Source: Echiichthys vipera
Lineage: Eukaryota > Chordata > Actinopteri > Perciformes > Trachinidae
DNA: 64,000 bases
Assembly (NCBI GenBank): GCA_963691815.1
Contig: OY829662.1
Coordinates: 13,791,241 to 13,855,240 of the forward strand
Reading direction: 5' to 3'
Shown piece by piece: positions 41,022 to 52,793 of this stretch. Below the pieces are notes generated by a model. The model did no database searches. It was not told the DNA's origin and was given only the letters and a program-made list of their open reading frames with translations. The position numbers and the translations under genes were made by a program. The number at the start of each line of letters is the position of its first letter. Position 1 is the first letter of the stretch.

Positions 41022-44000
41022 CTATAACATGGCGATGGCTACACCAGAGTCATAGCATCCCTTCATCTGAGTTATTTTTGCAGCTAGCATGAGCAGAAGA
41101 CCAGTGGCCAGCTCCAGGCTGAAGGACAGCCAGGCTGTGGCTAAAGACCAGCCGAAGGACACATTAACGTGGACTAGGTTCTCTGGGGGGACGATCCGCT
41201 GAAACTCCTCCAAGGCCAGGTTTGAGTATTTGATGTATATGCTGACCCCAGACAGGGTAAAAAGACCTGTTAGTGCACAGAAAAAAACAGATAAGAAAAA
41301 CAAAACCCTCCACATTATAACACATTTTCTTATACCATACTGAACCAGTTTTTACAATGAGTTCATCAAGGTGATAATGCGTTAATTAGGAAATAATCCT
41401 TTTCCAACATAATTGTCTTTCCTCAACTCTAGATTAAACAGTCTTAAGCCCATTAATGAGAAACAATTTGAATAATCTAAAGATTTCAGTAATAGACATT
41501 TCATGGAAAACATTTTTCACATTATGCTTATTCTTCCAATCATTTACAGGAGGAACCTGTGGTATACTATTAAGTTTTTAATGTGTATTTTTTTTGTATT
41601 TCGCAAACCGACAGATGGAAAGTCATACAAAATTACTACAGACGTGTGCTAAAAAGAATAACTTCACTGAATGTCAACCCCAAAACACTTTAAATACAGA
41701 GCGTCACCAGATTGACCTTTAGTCTAGCACTATGGAGGGAAGAACCACACCACACAACCATCTGCTGCCATTTACTCCTGTTTTAAAATCACATCCCCTA
41801 GCTTGTTTCTCAAAGTCTATCATGTAGTGTGCCTAATTGTCATATAAGCAATTTGTAGAAAGAGAGAGAAAGACAGGTTAGCCAGTACAAGCCAGTAAAT
41901 GTCAAAAGGCAGTGGGTTAGTCCTCTCTTAAGGGCTAGAAAAAAACCTTTTTCTTTCACTTAATTTTGTAAAACTACAGTGGCAATTGCAGTCTGCTGGA
42001 AATACATGCAGGGAATACCTACATCGATTTGTGATAATGATCACGATCATCCCAGTCTCTCTTGCACTCAGGTGCCTGTTGCAGTTGATTTGTGCAGCTA
42101 AAGGCAACCTTTCACCTTAAAGGAATATCTCACACATTGTGTTCCATGTCTGTCATGGCAGTGTGGACATTGTGTTTAGATGAGCAGTGTTCGTCCTGTC
42201 TCAGTGGCGAAAGTTCCCTCAGAATGGAGCAAAAATATTTATTTTAAGTTCTACTAGTACATCCATTTTATATGTAGTCTTTTGACTTTTACAGTTCCCT
42301 TGCATTTCATGTGAGGTCTACGAGCTGTTAATGTACCTAAAGAGTGTTAAAAATATTTAGGTACATAAACAGGGAAAGCAAAGCCCATTGAATAAAATTA
42401 TGTTAGTTGTAGTCTTGAGAACATTAATACAGTAAACAAATATTTGCTATGTAAAGTTATAGAGGATTCATAGCATTCTTAGCAGAGAAAGTCACTCTCC
42501 ATCTGTGTGTTGCAATACCAGTTTCTTTTTTTCTCGTTTTCTCGTACATGTCAGCACCTTGTGTGTCAGTATCAGATGCTGCGGGCTGTGCCAAAACGTC
42601 GGTAATTGACGAGTTGGGTTACGGTTGGTGGGAACTGTGTGGAGGCAACTTTTTTCCCAGTAATTTGTGTATAGCACCTTTAAAAGAACCTTGAGTTGAG
42701 GAGCTGCAGAATCAGACCTGAGGTATGCAGTATGTGATGCGAGTGTTCAGAGTGGAATTTCAAACACATATTGACACATGGCTCAATGTTAAACTTGTGT
42801 TTGGATATACCATCTCTCTCAAAGTAAAATTTCAAACTCATTTTTGGGATGTACTAGCCTAGAGTGAACCTAAGTTGACTCATGTTTTAAAGAGGCAATT
42901 TCTTTATTCACTAAAGTAGACAGTTGGACTTTGAAGGGTGCATGGTTTCAGCGAGTTCACTCACCTACACCTGTTCAGAGCGTGTGTGTCTGATTTGTAG
43001 GTTGAGACCTCTAATTACCAGCACGGACAGTGATGTTGGTATTGTTGGGACATGGCATACTGTGGTCCTGGAGACATCTACTATTGCTGGAGCTACCACA
43101 GAGGCTTTGAGGTTTGGAATATTTTGCCATGTATTTATATATGTTATATATATTATTATCTTTTTGTCTGTGGACCGCAAGATACACTCGCAAAACTTTA
43201 CAGGCAGTAGGTGAGATCAAAAATGAAGGGCCAGTTCAAAAATGGGTATGGTTGGAGCAGAATTTGCAACCCCGCAAGATATAGTCAAAAAAATTAAATA
43301 ATGTTAAAGCAGTGTCTCCAAACATTACAGGAATAATTGTATTTAATGGTGTGTGTAAACTATGAAAAATTGTGTATAAATATGTAATTTAAATTTGTAG
43401 CGTATTGAGAAATAATATTTATTTTTACACAGAAGGAAAATCCTTTTTTTTCATTAATTCTTAAGAATTTTGATGATTTATGATTTTGTGCTCAACTTAA
43501 TGTTCGTTAAAAATATGAAAATATTGTTTATCTTCCATCCTTGATTGTTCATCACTGAGATGGCTTTATTTGTTTTGTTTATGTGTATAAGCGTGTGTGA
43601 CTGTGTGTGTGGACCCCTGGAAGAATACCAAATTCTTGCTAGTGCCAACTGGGATCCTAATGCATTACCCCTTTTTTTCTGTCGACCCAGCATTGGAAGT
43701 GGTTTTGAAAGTGGAAAAGCATATGTGTGTGCTTGCACTTTCTTTTAATGTACAGTAGAAGGTGGACAGGCCATATAGTACAAAGCATGAAATTAGCGTC
43801 TCTGTGTGAGATGGGAGGCTGGGCCTGTCAGCAGAGTACAATAATAAGACTCTCTGCTTCTGTGACAGATTCATGCATTAAACCTCAACCCAAATCGAGA
43901 TTCGAATTCATTCAGACCTAATCTTCATTCTTGGATGGATGTATATTCTATATTTGGTGACTGACCAACAGCTGAACCCTTCACAGTGAAGGAGAAAAAA

Positions 44001-47000
44001 ACTTTGTTTTGGTTACTGTATTGTATAGTGATAGAATCATGTCCTTGTACTGCTATATAAGGAACTAGCAGATCAGGTCCTGTATGGACCAAACCTATAG
44101 GACGTTTCTGCTCAAAGAGGACTCTCCAATGTCATTACAGAGGACGATTCATATATATTTTTTTATCTTTCAGCTCTTCTTCTGTTACAGATTAAAAAGT
44201 ATGAATTATTTCAAGGGTTTTGTTATGTGTGCTGCTGTTCAGATATGACATGGCCAACAACGCTAGTGCTCTGTGAGTGCTTTGAGCTAAATACTGATGC
44301 CTGGATACATGCTTATTAGAGTGATTATAATGTATCTTGAGGGGAACATTCATGTGTGTACCAAATTTCACGTCAATCCATCCAATAGTTGTCCAATAGT
44401 CCAATAGACATTTCGCTCTAAACCACGTCAACCTCATGGTGACGCTACATGAAAAGTCCGGGATCACCAAATTTGATAGGATTCATCCTCTTTGCATCAT
44501 GAATGTCTGTACAAATTTTCATGGCAAGTCATACACTAGTTGAGATATTTCAGTCAGGACAAAAGTGGTGGATCGATCCTGATGACAGACATACATGGTT
44601 TAAGTGTCCACAAACTCTTTAGTCCATCAAATTGCCAGGCAGTGCCTCATGATAACACACTTAACGTTTTAGGAAGATGTTTGCATATATCTAATATACT
44701 GTCGATGTAATCACACTCAATTTCAACAAAAAAGATTTAACATTTTGTTGATGTTTTATATGGAGGCCATTTGAAACAGAAAAACATTGTGTTCACTGGT
44801 GATTCCAGAGCACAGTCGGACAAGATCTTTCAATCAAGAACAAACTCTTCTGCAATTTTGTCCCACTTTATCTTCATCAGCAATCACTCCACATGCTGCC
44901 ATCAACACTGAGAATTATGTCAATTTAGTAAGGTTTGGTTTGTTATCTAAAATCATGTTTGGGCTCATCAGGAACCAGCTTGCAATTTTGATTAATTTTA
45001 TGCAAATTTAAAGGGCAAGCACTATAACAAAATGCCAGTAGATCTAAACTACTGTTTTTATCCACACTATTCTACAGCATTGCAGAATTTGGTATAGACT
45101 GTCAAAACTGTGATTCAGCATATGGGAGTCCCATCGTTCACAGATGTGGTACTATAATTACATCTTGAGTTATATCAAATCAATCATGCTTTGTCTGTTC
45201 AAAAGAGGTGACAAACACGTTGAATAAAGAGATTGAAGTCTTGCAGAGTACACTCTCACCAATTTTAAAGTGTCTTTCTCCTTATTTCCTTCCAAAATCC
45301 TTATTCCCACCTTTCTAATAGCAGTGTAAGCAAAAAGACCACCAACTGAAATTAATGAATGTCCACACAGAGTATTTATGTGGCTGCCTATAACTGATTT
45401 GCAAGGGGGAGATATCAGGTCAACAGTACATGCCACATGGAAGTGATATAAATCATCTGAAAGCTGGGAACTTGAAGTTTAGTTTGAGATTAGTACTGTG
45501 TGACAAGTTTTTTCTAGTCTTGAATCTGTAACGAACCTTGTGTTTTATTCAGGTGCCTTGTCAAATTTTGAGAAAAACAGCATTGCTTTTGCCCAAAGCT
45601 GCATTGGATAAACATAACATGGCTGTAGTTTTATTTGGTTATCTTGAGTTGAGAGATCAAGGGACCCCTTGCGTGAATGACTAGACCAGTTGGACTCACT
45701 CCATTCATAATGAAGTGCTTTGAAAGGATTGTTTTGGCCCACATCCAGAGCAACACACCTGAGTCGTTGGACCCCCCCTACACTTTCCTTCCCTGACCAA
45801 TAGATAGATAGTCTCTATTACGGACTCAGGTCCATTAGAAATAAAAGAAGTCAATACAAAGACACACACAATACAAGATAAAAAAAACACCATCTTAATT
45901 TTAAAACGCGTACAGACACCTATTCCACTGTCTCCAAAGACCTGGCAAGTACTTTGTGTCACTGTGTGTAGCTAGTGCCGCTATGATGCTATTGCTTGCC
46001 TGGTTAAGTCAACACTTGAATCTATAGATATAGTTTCTTAAAAGAGCATAAAGATTTGACAAATTACAAATTCCAAACAGATGAATCCCATTTATAATAT
46101 TAAGTATATTGTAAAATTCTAAATGCATCGTTGTAAATGACCAACAGTTTTTCTCATTTTTGAAGCACTGTACTTGTACCACAAGTGTTCCGTGTACAGT
46201 GAGGTAAGGTATTATCTGAACAAGGCTATCTTTACATCCTCTGTACACTTGTTTATTTTCCTTGCAAGCATATTGCAATAGATTAAGCATATTGTTATAG
46301 ATTCACAGAGGACACTACCCCTGCAGCTCTACACATAGCCCTCTCCAACCTTGGAAACAAAAGCCCTTTCACACAACCTTTTAGTTGAGGGGCTGTGGCA
46401 CCTTTATTAAGCCCTGCCCGTCTGTGTGAAAGGCACGGAGATGAAATGGGAGGACATATCTGTTGCGCCTTTGAGCAAACAGTTTAGGTAGTCAGAGAGC
46501 TAGCCGACAAATTAAAGTGACATGGTACCACTGGTACAACATTACCAACAACATTTTTAAGTTGTATTTTAAAAAGGTTTTTCTATAGTTTAGATTTGAG
46601 GTACATGCACAATGCTATGCCAGCACACTTTTACTTACTCTGTACATCTTACATGCTGATATAAATGAGAGCTTACATGCAAAGCATACATAATCGCCAC
46701 AGGCTCAGAAAATGTCCAGAAAAAAAAATGCTGTGTGGACTCACTGCAGAAGAGAAAGTAGGACGCTGATCCAGTTAGCAATTTGGGACTGCCGGCCAAC
46801 GAACTGACAAGTCCAAAGATCCAGCCGAACACCAGCAGGATCAGGCTGAGGGGCAACATGATGACCACCACCTTGTGCAAGCCTGCAAACACACATGCAC
46901 ATACAAACATACAGATAAAGATTTGAAAGAACTATGCTATGATTTGAAAAACAAGTCTAGTGCAACCATTTTCAAAAGCAGTTGGGATTACGAGATTAAT

Positions 47001-48439
47001 TGCTTTCTACCAGCCATGGATCAAATGTCAGTTACTTATGAAAATCAACTTCAAGAATGTGGAGACTTGCTTAAGATAGCATTTGTCACAGTGGACATGT
47101 TATTTCTCCATATCATTGTCAGAGTTGCCAACAGAAAACAGAAAAAAAATGTTAATGTTTGCTTATTGCATGTCTTCTGGATTTGGTTTCGGGAAAGCAT
47201 TCTGTTGCTTGTGAATGTAATTTCTTCAGCAGCCAACTAAACCTATACAATATTTTTTATCAGGAATTACTGACAAACATTAATATTTTAAATCCACTTC
47301 ATTATCAAACAACACCACTCACCAAGAAGGTGCCTTTCTGCTTCTGAGAGGCTGGACATATTTTCTGTGAAAGAAGGGATGACTGAGCTCATGTTTGCTC
47401 CTGAAAATGTCAAGGGAAAAGGTTACACATAACAAGAAGTGGTGTGGACAGAGCTGTCAGACTAGAAAAAATGTTGGATACCAAACAATGCCACTTTTTT
47501 TTTCAAATCATATATGGATCAACATATTTAGAAATTCAACATATTACATACTTTTAAAATTGATCAAAGCAATTCAAGTCCTCAGCCCTGCATGTGTGAC
47601 AGTTTTAGACCTCTGTGCAGAATAAAGCTCAGGTTGCTGCTTTTGTGCGCTCAGCAACTGCCGTAGATAATAACAACAATTATGTTCCAATTTCATGTCA
47701 CTAATGCACATTGTATTGTGTCATTATTACACACAATTTACCCTGTGAACTGCGGGCAGCAACAGTGACACATTGGTCACACCTGGGACCTCAAACTGTG
47801 CAGCCAACAAGCTGATTACATTGGAGCTGTGTCAAACAATATCCTTCATCTGCAGGAGGCTGCAATGTGAGGGGTAGGTGCTATAGTTACGAGCCTATAT
47901 AGAAAGAAACAATCAACTATGGATGTTAGGTTTTGGATCTATTATTGCACGGTGGTTCATTAGAGCAATAATTCAGCATAGGCCATATTTTTCAAAGCTA
48001 AAAGCCCTGACATGCCACCTTCTCTGTGTCACAAACCTAAGATACACTGCAAGCTGTTTTTTCCACCCTAACAGTGGAGTGATTAGGAATCAAGCAATGC
48101 TTCTGCCGAGGACTGATGCTGACAATAAACGTGGTAGCGCAAAGCAGCGCAAAAGTTATTCTGGAAAAATGAGGGCTGCATCCGATTTCAATACATGCTA
48201 TAGAGACCCTCTGAATAAAACATCATACAAACTACAGACTATAAAGGCTTACATTTAGTGGACATACCTTCATTAATTCTCCATAGTCCAGAATGTGAAC
48301 TCAGGTCGTTTGGACCTGTGCAGTTGGATTTGTTCACATCGATAATGTACCAATAATCAGTCCAAATGGCCACAGCGAGGAGGGTAAAGCTGAGCAAACC
48401 TGTAAACCCAGCAGTAAGAACCACCAGCCCGTACCTCAT
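41022..48439 (-). CDS. tmem235: Transmembrane protein 235, four coding exons
   Basis: Claudin-superfamily membrane protein, closest in my judgement to TMEM235 and less so to its relative TMEM114. Exons (minus strand): 48439-48268 (172 nt), 47400-47323 (78), 46882-46745 (138) and 41266-41022 (245). All three introns are phase 1 with GT/AG ends, and the total of 633 nt encodes 210 residues. The start is MRYGLVV at 48439, as in relatives; an in-frame upstream ATG would add 26 unlikely residues. Helices lie at about 5-25, 88-110, 120-141 and 165-195. Extracellular loop 1 has SSHSGLWR (47-54) and four N-glycosylation sequons (N36, N39, N60, N71). The usual cysteines after GLW are absent: the sequence reads GLWRINEGANMSS. 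Next to SOCS3 in mammals too, which supports the name. Function in the family is poorly known. Confidence 0.92.
44235..44610 (+). mobile_element. Teleost dispersed repeat in tmem235 intron 3
   Basis: Contains GTGCTTTGAGCTAAATACTG, CCAAATTTCACGTCAATCCA, AACCTCATGGTGACGCTACA and GAGATATTTCAGTCAGGACA. These strings belong to a large perciform-type repeat with internal semi-repeats (variants of 'catccaatagttg' and 'accaaatttcatgg'). It is non-coding. Confidence 0.65.
46310..46470. repeat. Imperfect palindromic element in tmem235 intron
   Basis: GCCCTTTCACACA at about 46361 is mirrored by CTGTGTGAAAGGC at about 46422, giving a stem-forming structure typical of a degraded MITE. Confidence 0.3.
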
Positions 48440-49914
48440 TATCGACAGCCTACACGCAGAGCGCTTAGTCTTAGTCCGTGTAGTTTCTATATTTTTCTGC
48501 ACTGCATTCTCTATCAACGCTCAAAGATGTGCGATGGGTAAAATCCTTCCCGCTGGATCCGTCAGTCCATCAAAACTGGGCAAACCATTCAAGTGACTGT
48601 TGACTTTAAAAGAAAAAAAAAAACTAACAAAAATGAAGAGAAGACGTATGCGCATCTTATTACCCGGCACCAGTTTGAACAGAACACTGGCAGGTAATTG
48701 TGGCTCGCAGCGCTCTTGGATTGATCCACAGAGTCAATTTCATAGAATATGCCCCACACTTTTCGGTGCGCAGTTTCAAAATAAAACCCCGATCTTGAAA
48801 TGTGTTGGATGCTTAAAATGTAGTTATTGATGCAAACTAGCTCACATCCGGCCACAGTTATTAGAGGTTTAATAGGCTACTTGATTCTTACTGTAGCCTA
48901 ACTTAATCGCAGACTGTTTTCAACAGGGACTGTTGTAATATACTGAGCCCTTCCTTTTGGAAGGAGTTGGCCAAGCAGGCTACATGTAGTTGTACTGCGG
49001 TCAATAAGAAAATATAAAAGTCATCTCAATTTATGATAATCACATGTAAGAAGCTCTGTTGGCATGGTATCTCCTGGTTTATCAAACAATCATTTTAAAA
49101 TACAAGTTTCCATTACAGTTGAATACCAGGCTCTCCCTTGCTGAAACACCCCCAATTTGAATGTGAGCTGTCCCTAAAGGTCATTTGACAGGGGCAGGTA
49201 CTTTTTTCTCCCTGGTTGCTGATTGGATATATAACTCTAAGCAGATGTGACGTAAGGCGCGTAAGCTGACACAATCTTCGATGCCATGTGCATGTACACA
49301 GCAACACAGCAAGCTCTGCTCCCTACATCTCCACCTCTGGGGTACTTTTTTGGTAATGATTTGACAGGGCGTGTCCTGAAACTTTCCCAGCAGCTACATT
49401 TTACCTAAATGGAAACGTGCCTATAGACACCTGTGGATGGGTCCTGTTGGTGGGGTTTATAGCGTTGAATCTAGATGGTAACACAAGATTCGCGAAAACT
49501 TGCAAAAACTAAGCGTAACCATTAGATTCCAATGCCTAACCGTAATCATCTCAACTTCACCATTCGGGGAGTGGTTTAATAAACAAATTGTGTTATATAG
49601 TTGATTTATCAACATGTCAAATGAAATGGTCCTCTTCAAACTGAACTAGATCACTTATGACCAACTCGGAAAAAGCTAAAGGGGAATATACACTCAAGAG
49701 CTCGCTTGTTAGAGGAAAGTGAAAATAATTTGTCATCTTTCTTTAGTTTGGAAAAACAAAGACAAACCAAAATGAATTTTCGAAAGTTTAATGGCGTTGA
49801 GGATGGTGTTGGTGGTGGTGAAGAAGTACAAGTTTTTATAGCAATCTGTAAGTCAGTATAGTCAATTGGCAAAGACATTTGAGATGACATAAACAAAGAC
49901 ATGTAGGTGTTAGG
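48440..49914. other. tmem235 upstream region (5'UTR and promoter), otherwise no gene
   Basis: Sequence immediately 5' of the tmem235 ATG on the minus strand. It has more CpG than its surroundings at about 48440-48720, as a promoter would. No TATA box or start site can be fixed. The rest is unique AT-rich DNA. Confidence 0.4.
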
Positions 49915-50108
49915 TTAATTGATGACTCTAAAATTGCCCGTAGGTGTGAATGGTTGTCTGTCTCTGTTCGTCTCTATGTGCCCTGTGATAGACTGGCGTC
50001 CTGTCCAGGGTGTACCCCGCCTCACGCCCGATGTCAGCTGGGATCTGCTCCAGCACCCCCGCGACCCCGACCCCGGGATAAGGGGTTTAAGATGAATGAA
50101 TGAATAAA
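49915..50108 (+). mobile_element. L2-like LINE 3' end
   Basis: GTGTGAATGGTTGTCTGTCT, CCCTGTGATAGACTGGCGTC and CCTGTCCAGGGTGTACCCCG, then GATGTCAGCTGGGATCTGCT and terminal TGAATGAATGAA units. This is the standard terminus of a vertebrate L2-like family, 5'-truncated. It is the same family as 32868-33050 in the opposite direction. Confidence 0.8.
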
Positions 50109-51080
50109 CATAAGAAAAACACATTTTTGAGTGGAGGGGGACTTCAAGTAAACTAAAAAAACCTCAAGATTGGAATGAACTACAGTAGCCCACTTGCGTA
50201 ATTTAAATTAAATGAACCACATTCCAAAGTGGATAGGTCTATCAGCCTTGCATATTTTACACAATTCATCCCCAACATGACTAAAGAGTTATGTTGTGAA
50301 GAAATAAAGGTTTCACTTTAGTTGTCTCCGACTAATATTATGAAATATTTGTGTCTCTCCGACCCAATTTCAGCTAACACTTATTAATGTTAACATTAAT
50401 TAGCTGACATTTGTCCGTACAAATGGATACAAATCTCCCGGAGACACATTGATAGTTGTTGTAGCCTTAATAGGTTGACAAAGTTAGAATTTCTTGTGGC
50501 ATGGTATGTTCAGTGCCCAATTTTTGCCATTTTCATTTAAGCCTAATTTTGACCACATAAGACATCAAGGAGAGGGGAAAGAGGAGTGTGGTAAGGAGGA
50601 TGGAAAATGGATGGGTTCATCAGGAACACTGAATTTTTTGGATGCATCAAATCTTGTGCAACCTATCTTGAACTACCTTTCTTTCCACAAATACATCTGC
50701 TGTGACATGCAGGAGAATCAGGAAGGTATATTACAATACATAAACTCTGCATTGACATAGAATTAATCCAATTACTTGGTTTAGTTCAGAACATATACAA
50801 ACCCAGATGTGAGACAAGTAGTGTCAACAACTCATGTCTTCATGCAGATACTGTCTTTGGGGGAATCCATCATGATTATGAGACTTTTATATTAGTGAGT
50901 ATTATTGCCAGTTCTGTTATAGGATGGATTCTTTGGAATGATATATCTTTGAATTATGTTTTATTTAAAATGAAGTTAAAAGATGACAAATGGCAACAAA
51001 ACAACTTTATTTTCTTTATACATAATTTCCTCTCCTGATTTAACCAAAATATATTGATGTCTCACAAACAGACTGTGACG

Positions 51081-51082
<2 letters not shown>
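50109..51082. other. Intergenic, no gene recognised
   Basis: AT-rich sequence between the LINE tail and the TA array. The frame at 50494-50760 shows no domain. Confidence 0.5.

Positions 51083-51132
<50 letters not shown>
51083..51132 (+). repeat. (TA)n microsatellite
   Basis: About 25 TA units that touch the left end of the Tc1-like element. Tc1 elements insert at TA. Confidence 0.95.
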
Positions 51133-51135
<3 letters not shown>

Positions 51136-51660
51136 GCACCTGTCCAACTGCTTGTTAATGCACATTTCTAATCAGCCAATCACATGGCAGCAACCACATG
51201 CATTTAGGCATGTAGACGTGGTCAAGACGATCTGCTGCAGTTCAAACCGAGCATCAGAATGGGGAAGAAAGGTGATTTAAGTGACTTTGAACATGGCATG
51301 GTTGGTGGTGCCAGACGGGCTGCTCCGAGTATTTCAGAGACTGCTGATCTACTGGGATTTTCACACAACCATCTCAAGGGTTTGCAGAGAATGGCCCGAA
51401 AAAGAGAAAATATCCAGTGAGCAGCAGTTCTGTGGGCGCAAATGCCTTGTTGATGCCAGAGGTCGGAGGAGAATGGCCAGACTGGTTGGAGCTGATAGAA
51501 AGGCAACAGTAACTCAAATATCCACTGGTTACAACAAAGGAATGCAGGAGAGCATCTGTGAACATACAACACAACCTGCTTTCTAGAAGATAACAGCAGC
51601 AGAAGACCACACTGACACTTTATTAAGCAACAGGTGAGTTAGTGGCCGGTGAGTTAGTGG
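51133..51660 (+). mobile_element. Internally deleted Tc1-like transposon
   Basis: The left part contains GGCACCTGTCCAACTGCTTG and the usual leader, then the transposase start ATGGGGAAG at about 51259. The right part is reduced to ACTTTATTAAGCAACAGGTG and GGCCGGTGAGTT. The middle and C-terminal parts of the transposase, including the DDE catalytic core, are deleted. Confidence 0.8.
51259..51586 (+). pseudogene. Tc1-like transposase N-terminal remnant, frameshifted
   Basis: Begins MGKKGDLSDFEHGMVGGARR with a paired-like helix-turn-helix (ISETADLLGFSH). It then needs a shift near 51360 to continue as TTISRVCREWPEKEKISSE and DARGRRRMARLVGADRKATV. The shift looks like loss of two bases in a CACACA run. 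About 105 residues of a usual ~340 remain, so it is inactive. Confidence 0.8.
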
Positions 51661-52255
51661 CAAGAAAGACTGCACTGTTAATGTGTAAGAAGTCCAGGCA
51701 TATTTTAGATACTATCTGAGCATGGGCAGAACAACTTAAATGCCATTGTAGGAGGAAAGCTGAAAGTAAGGCTATGCTGTGTTGAGTTGATGAGGCCAGT
51801 TAATTATGTAATCTCTGAAGTACTTTTGAGTATTTTCACTCAGAGCATTAGTAGCCTGTGTTTCTTGAAACCTCATGCAAAAGCTGTGGACTGCGGCATT
51901 ATATGTTTATATATATATATATGTTTACATCTTTATGGCACCTATAGACTTGAAAATGAACTCAATAGATTTTGAAGGTCAAATTCATAGGTCATGGTCA
52001 CTGTGACCCCATGGCTGTCCCATTCTTGTGAATGCGATATCAAGGTTTTCTTGCTGGTATTATTCTGTTCTGTTGCAGATTCATTGGAAGCATGCAGAAT
52101 GAATTGATTCAGTCACATTATATCCACATTGTCGAAAGGCAGTATAAGGATGTGAGAGCAGCTTGATAAACCAACAGAGTGTCAGAAGGGAGGGAAATTT
52201 AACCTCTATATCTAATTGTTTCAGATAATAGAACCAGCTCTTTCTCCTGTGAAAT
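51661..52255. other. Intergenic, no gene recognised
   Basis: AT-rich sequence with a short TA tract near 51908-51922. Confidence 0.5.
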
Positions 52256-52301
52256 GAATGGATTAGTTCGGCCAATAACAAAAGGCAGAACTAATCCATT
52301 C
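52256..52301. repeat. Inverted repeat, 14-bp perfect stem
   Basis: GAATGGATTAGTTC (52256-52269) is followed 18 nt later by its exact reverse complement GAACTAATCCATTC (52288-52301). Weaker pairing extends on both sides. It may be a fold-back element remnant. Confidence 0.8.
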
Positions 52302-52344
52302 CATGACTCTAGGTTGCAAGGTTTGTCTGTGCCCACCGGTCTCA

Positions 52345-52793
52345 GGCTACATCCACACTTGTACTTCATTTGTTTTCATTTTAAAACGAAAGTGTCTGTC
52401 CACACAAGTGTTTTAGCTCTGTATCAGAAAAAATGCTGTCCATATTAACATGCCTGAAAATGTGTATCACATGACCACTAACGTAAACAGCAAGCAGATT
52501 GTCTGACGTTACTCTGTGGTTGAAAACAGACAATGATGATATGATGATGTTGATGAATTTAATAATTTTTTGTAAAAAGTAAAAAATTAGGTGTCAGTCA
52601 ATGATGTTGATGCACTGAAAAATTTATATCATCGATTGTCATCGATCACAGCAGTCATAGTCATAGTTTCCAAATGTCTTTGTGTCTGCTCGTCCAGACT
52701 ATAATGCAGTCCCAGAATAACTAAAACGGGTTAAGTAGCATTACCAAATGTCTTTTGGCGCTTGGAAATGTCGGAGTAGTGCGGATGTAGTCC
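52345..52793. mobile_element. MITE with GGCTACATCCACACT ends
   Basis: The left end is GGCTACATCCACACTTGTAC. The right end, AGTGCGGATGTAGTCC, reads GGACTACATCCGCACT on the minus strand, so about 13 of 15 terminal bases pair. The interior (CATTTTAAAACGAAAGTGTC) matches a known fish MITE type. It has no coding capacity. Target duplication is not clear. Confidence 0.65.

Larger units (their letters stand above)
41267..46744 (-). other. tmem235: tmem235 intron 3
   Basis: A 5.5-kb intron with donor A|GTGAGT at 46744 and an acceptor ending in CACTAACAG next to 41266. It contains a fish dispersed repeat at 44235-44610 and no nested gene that I recognise. The open frame at 42924-43214 shows no domain. 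Confidence 0.8.

Noticed and set aside
46875..47240. 121-codon + strand frame within tmem235
   Set aside because: It lies in tmem235 intron 2 and has no domain.
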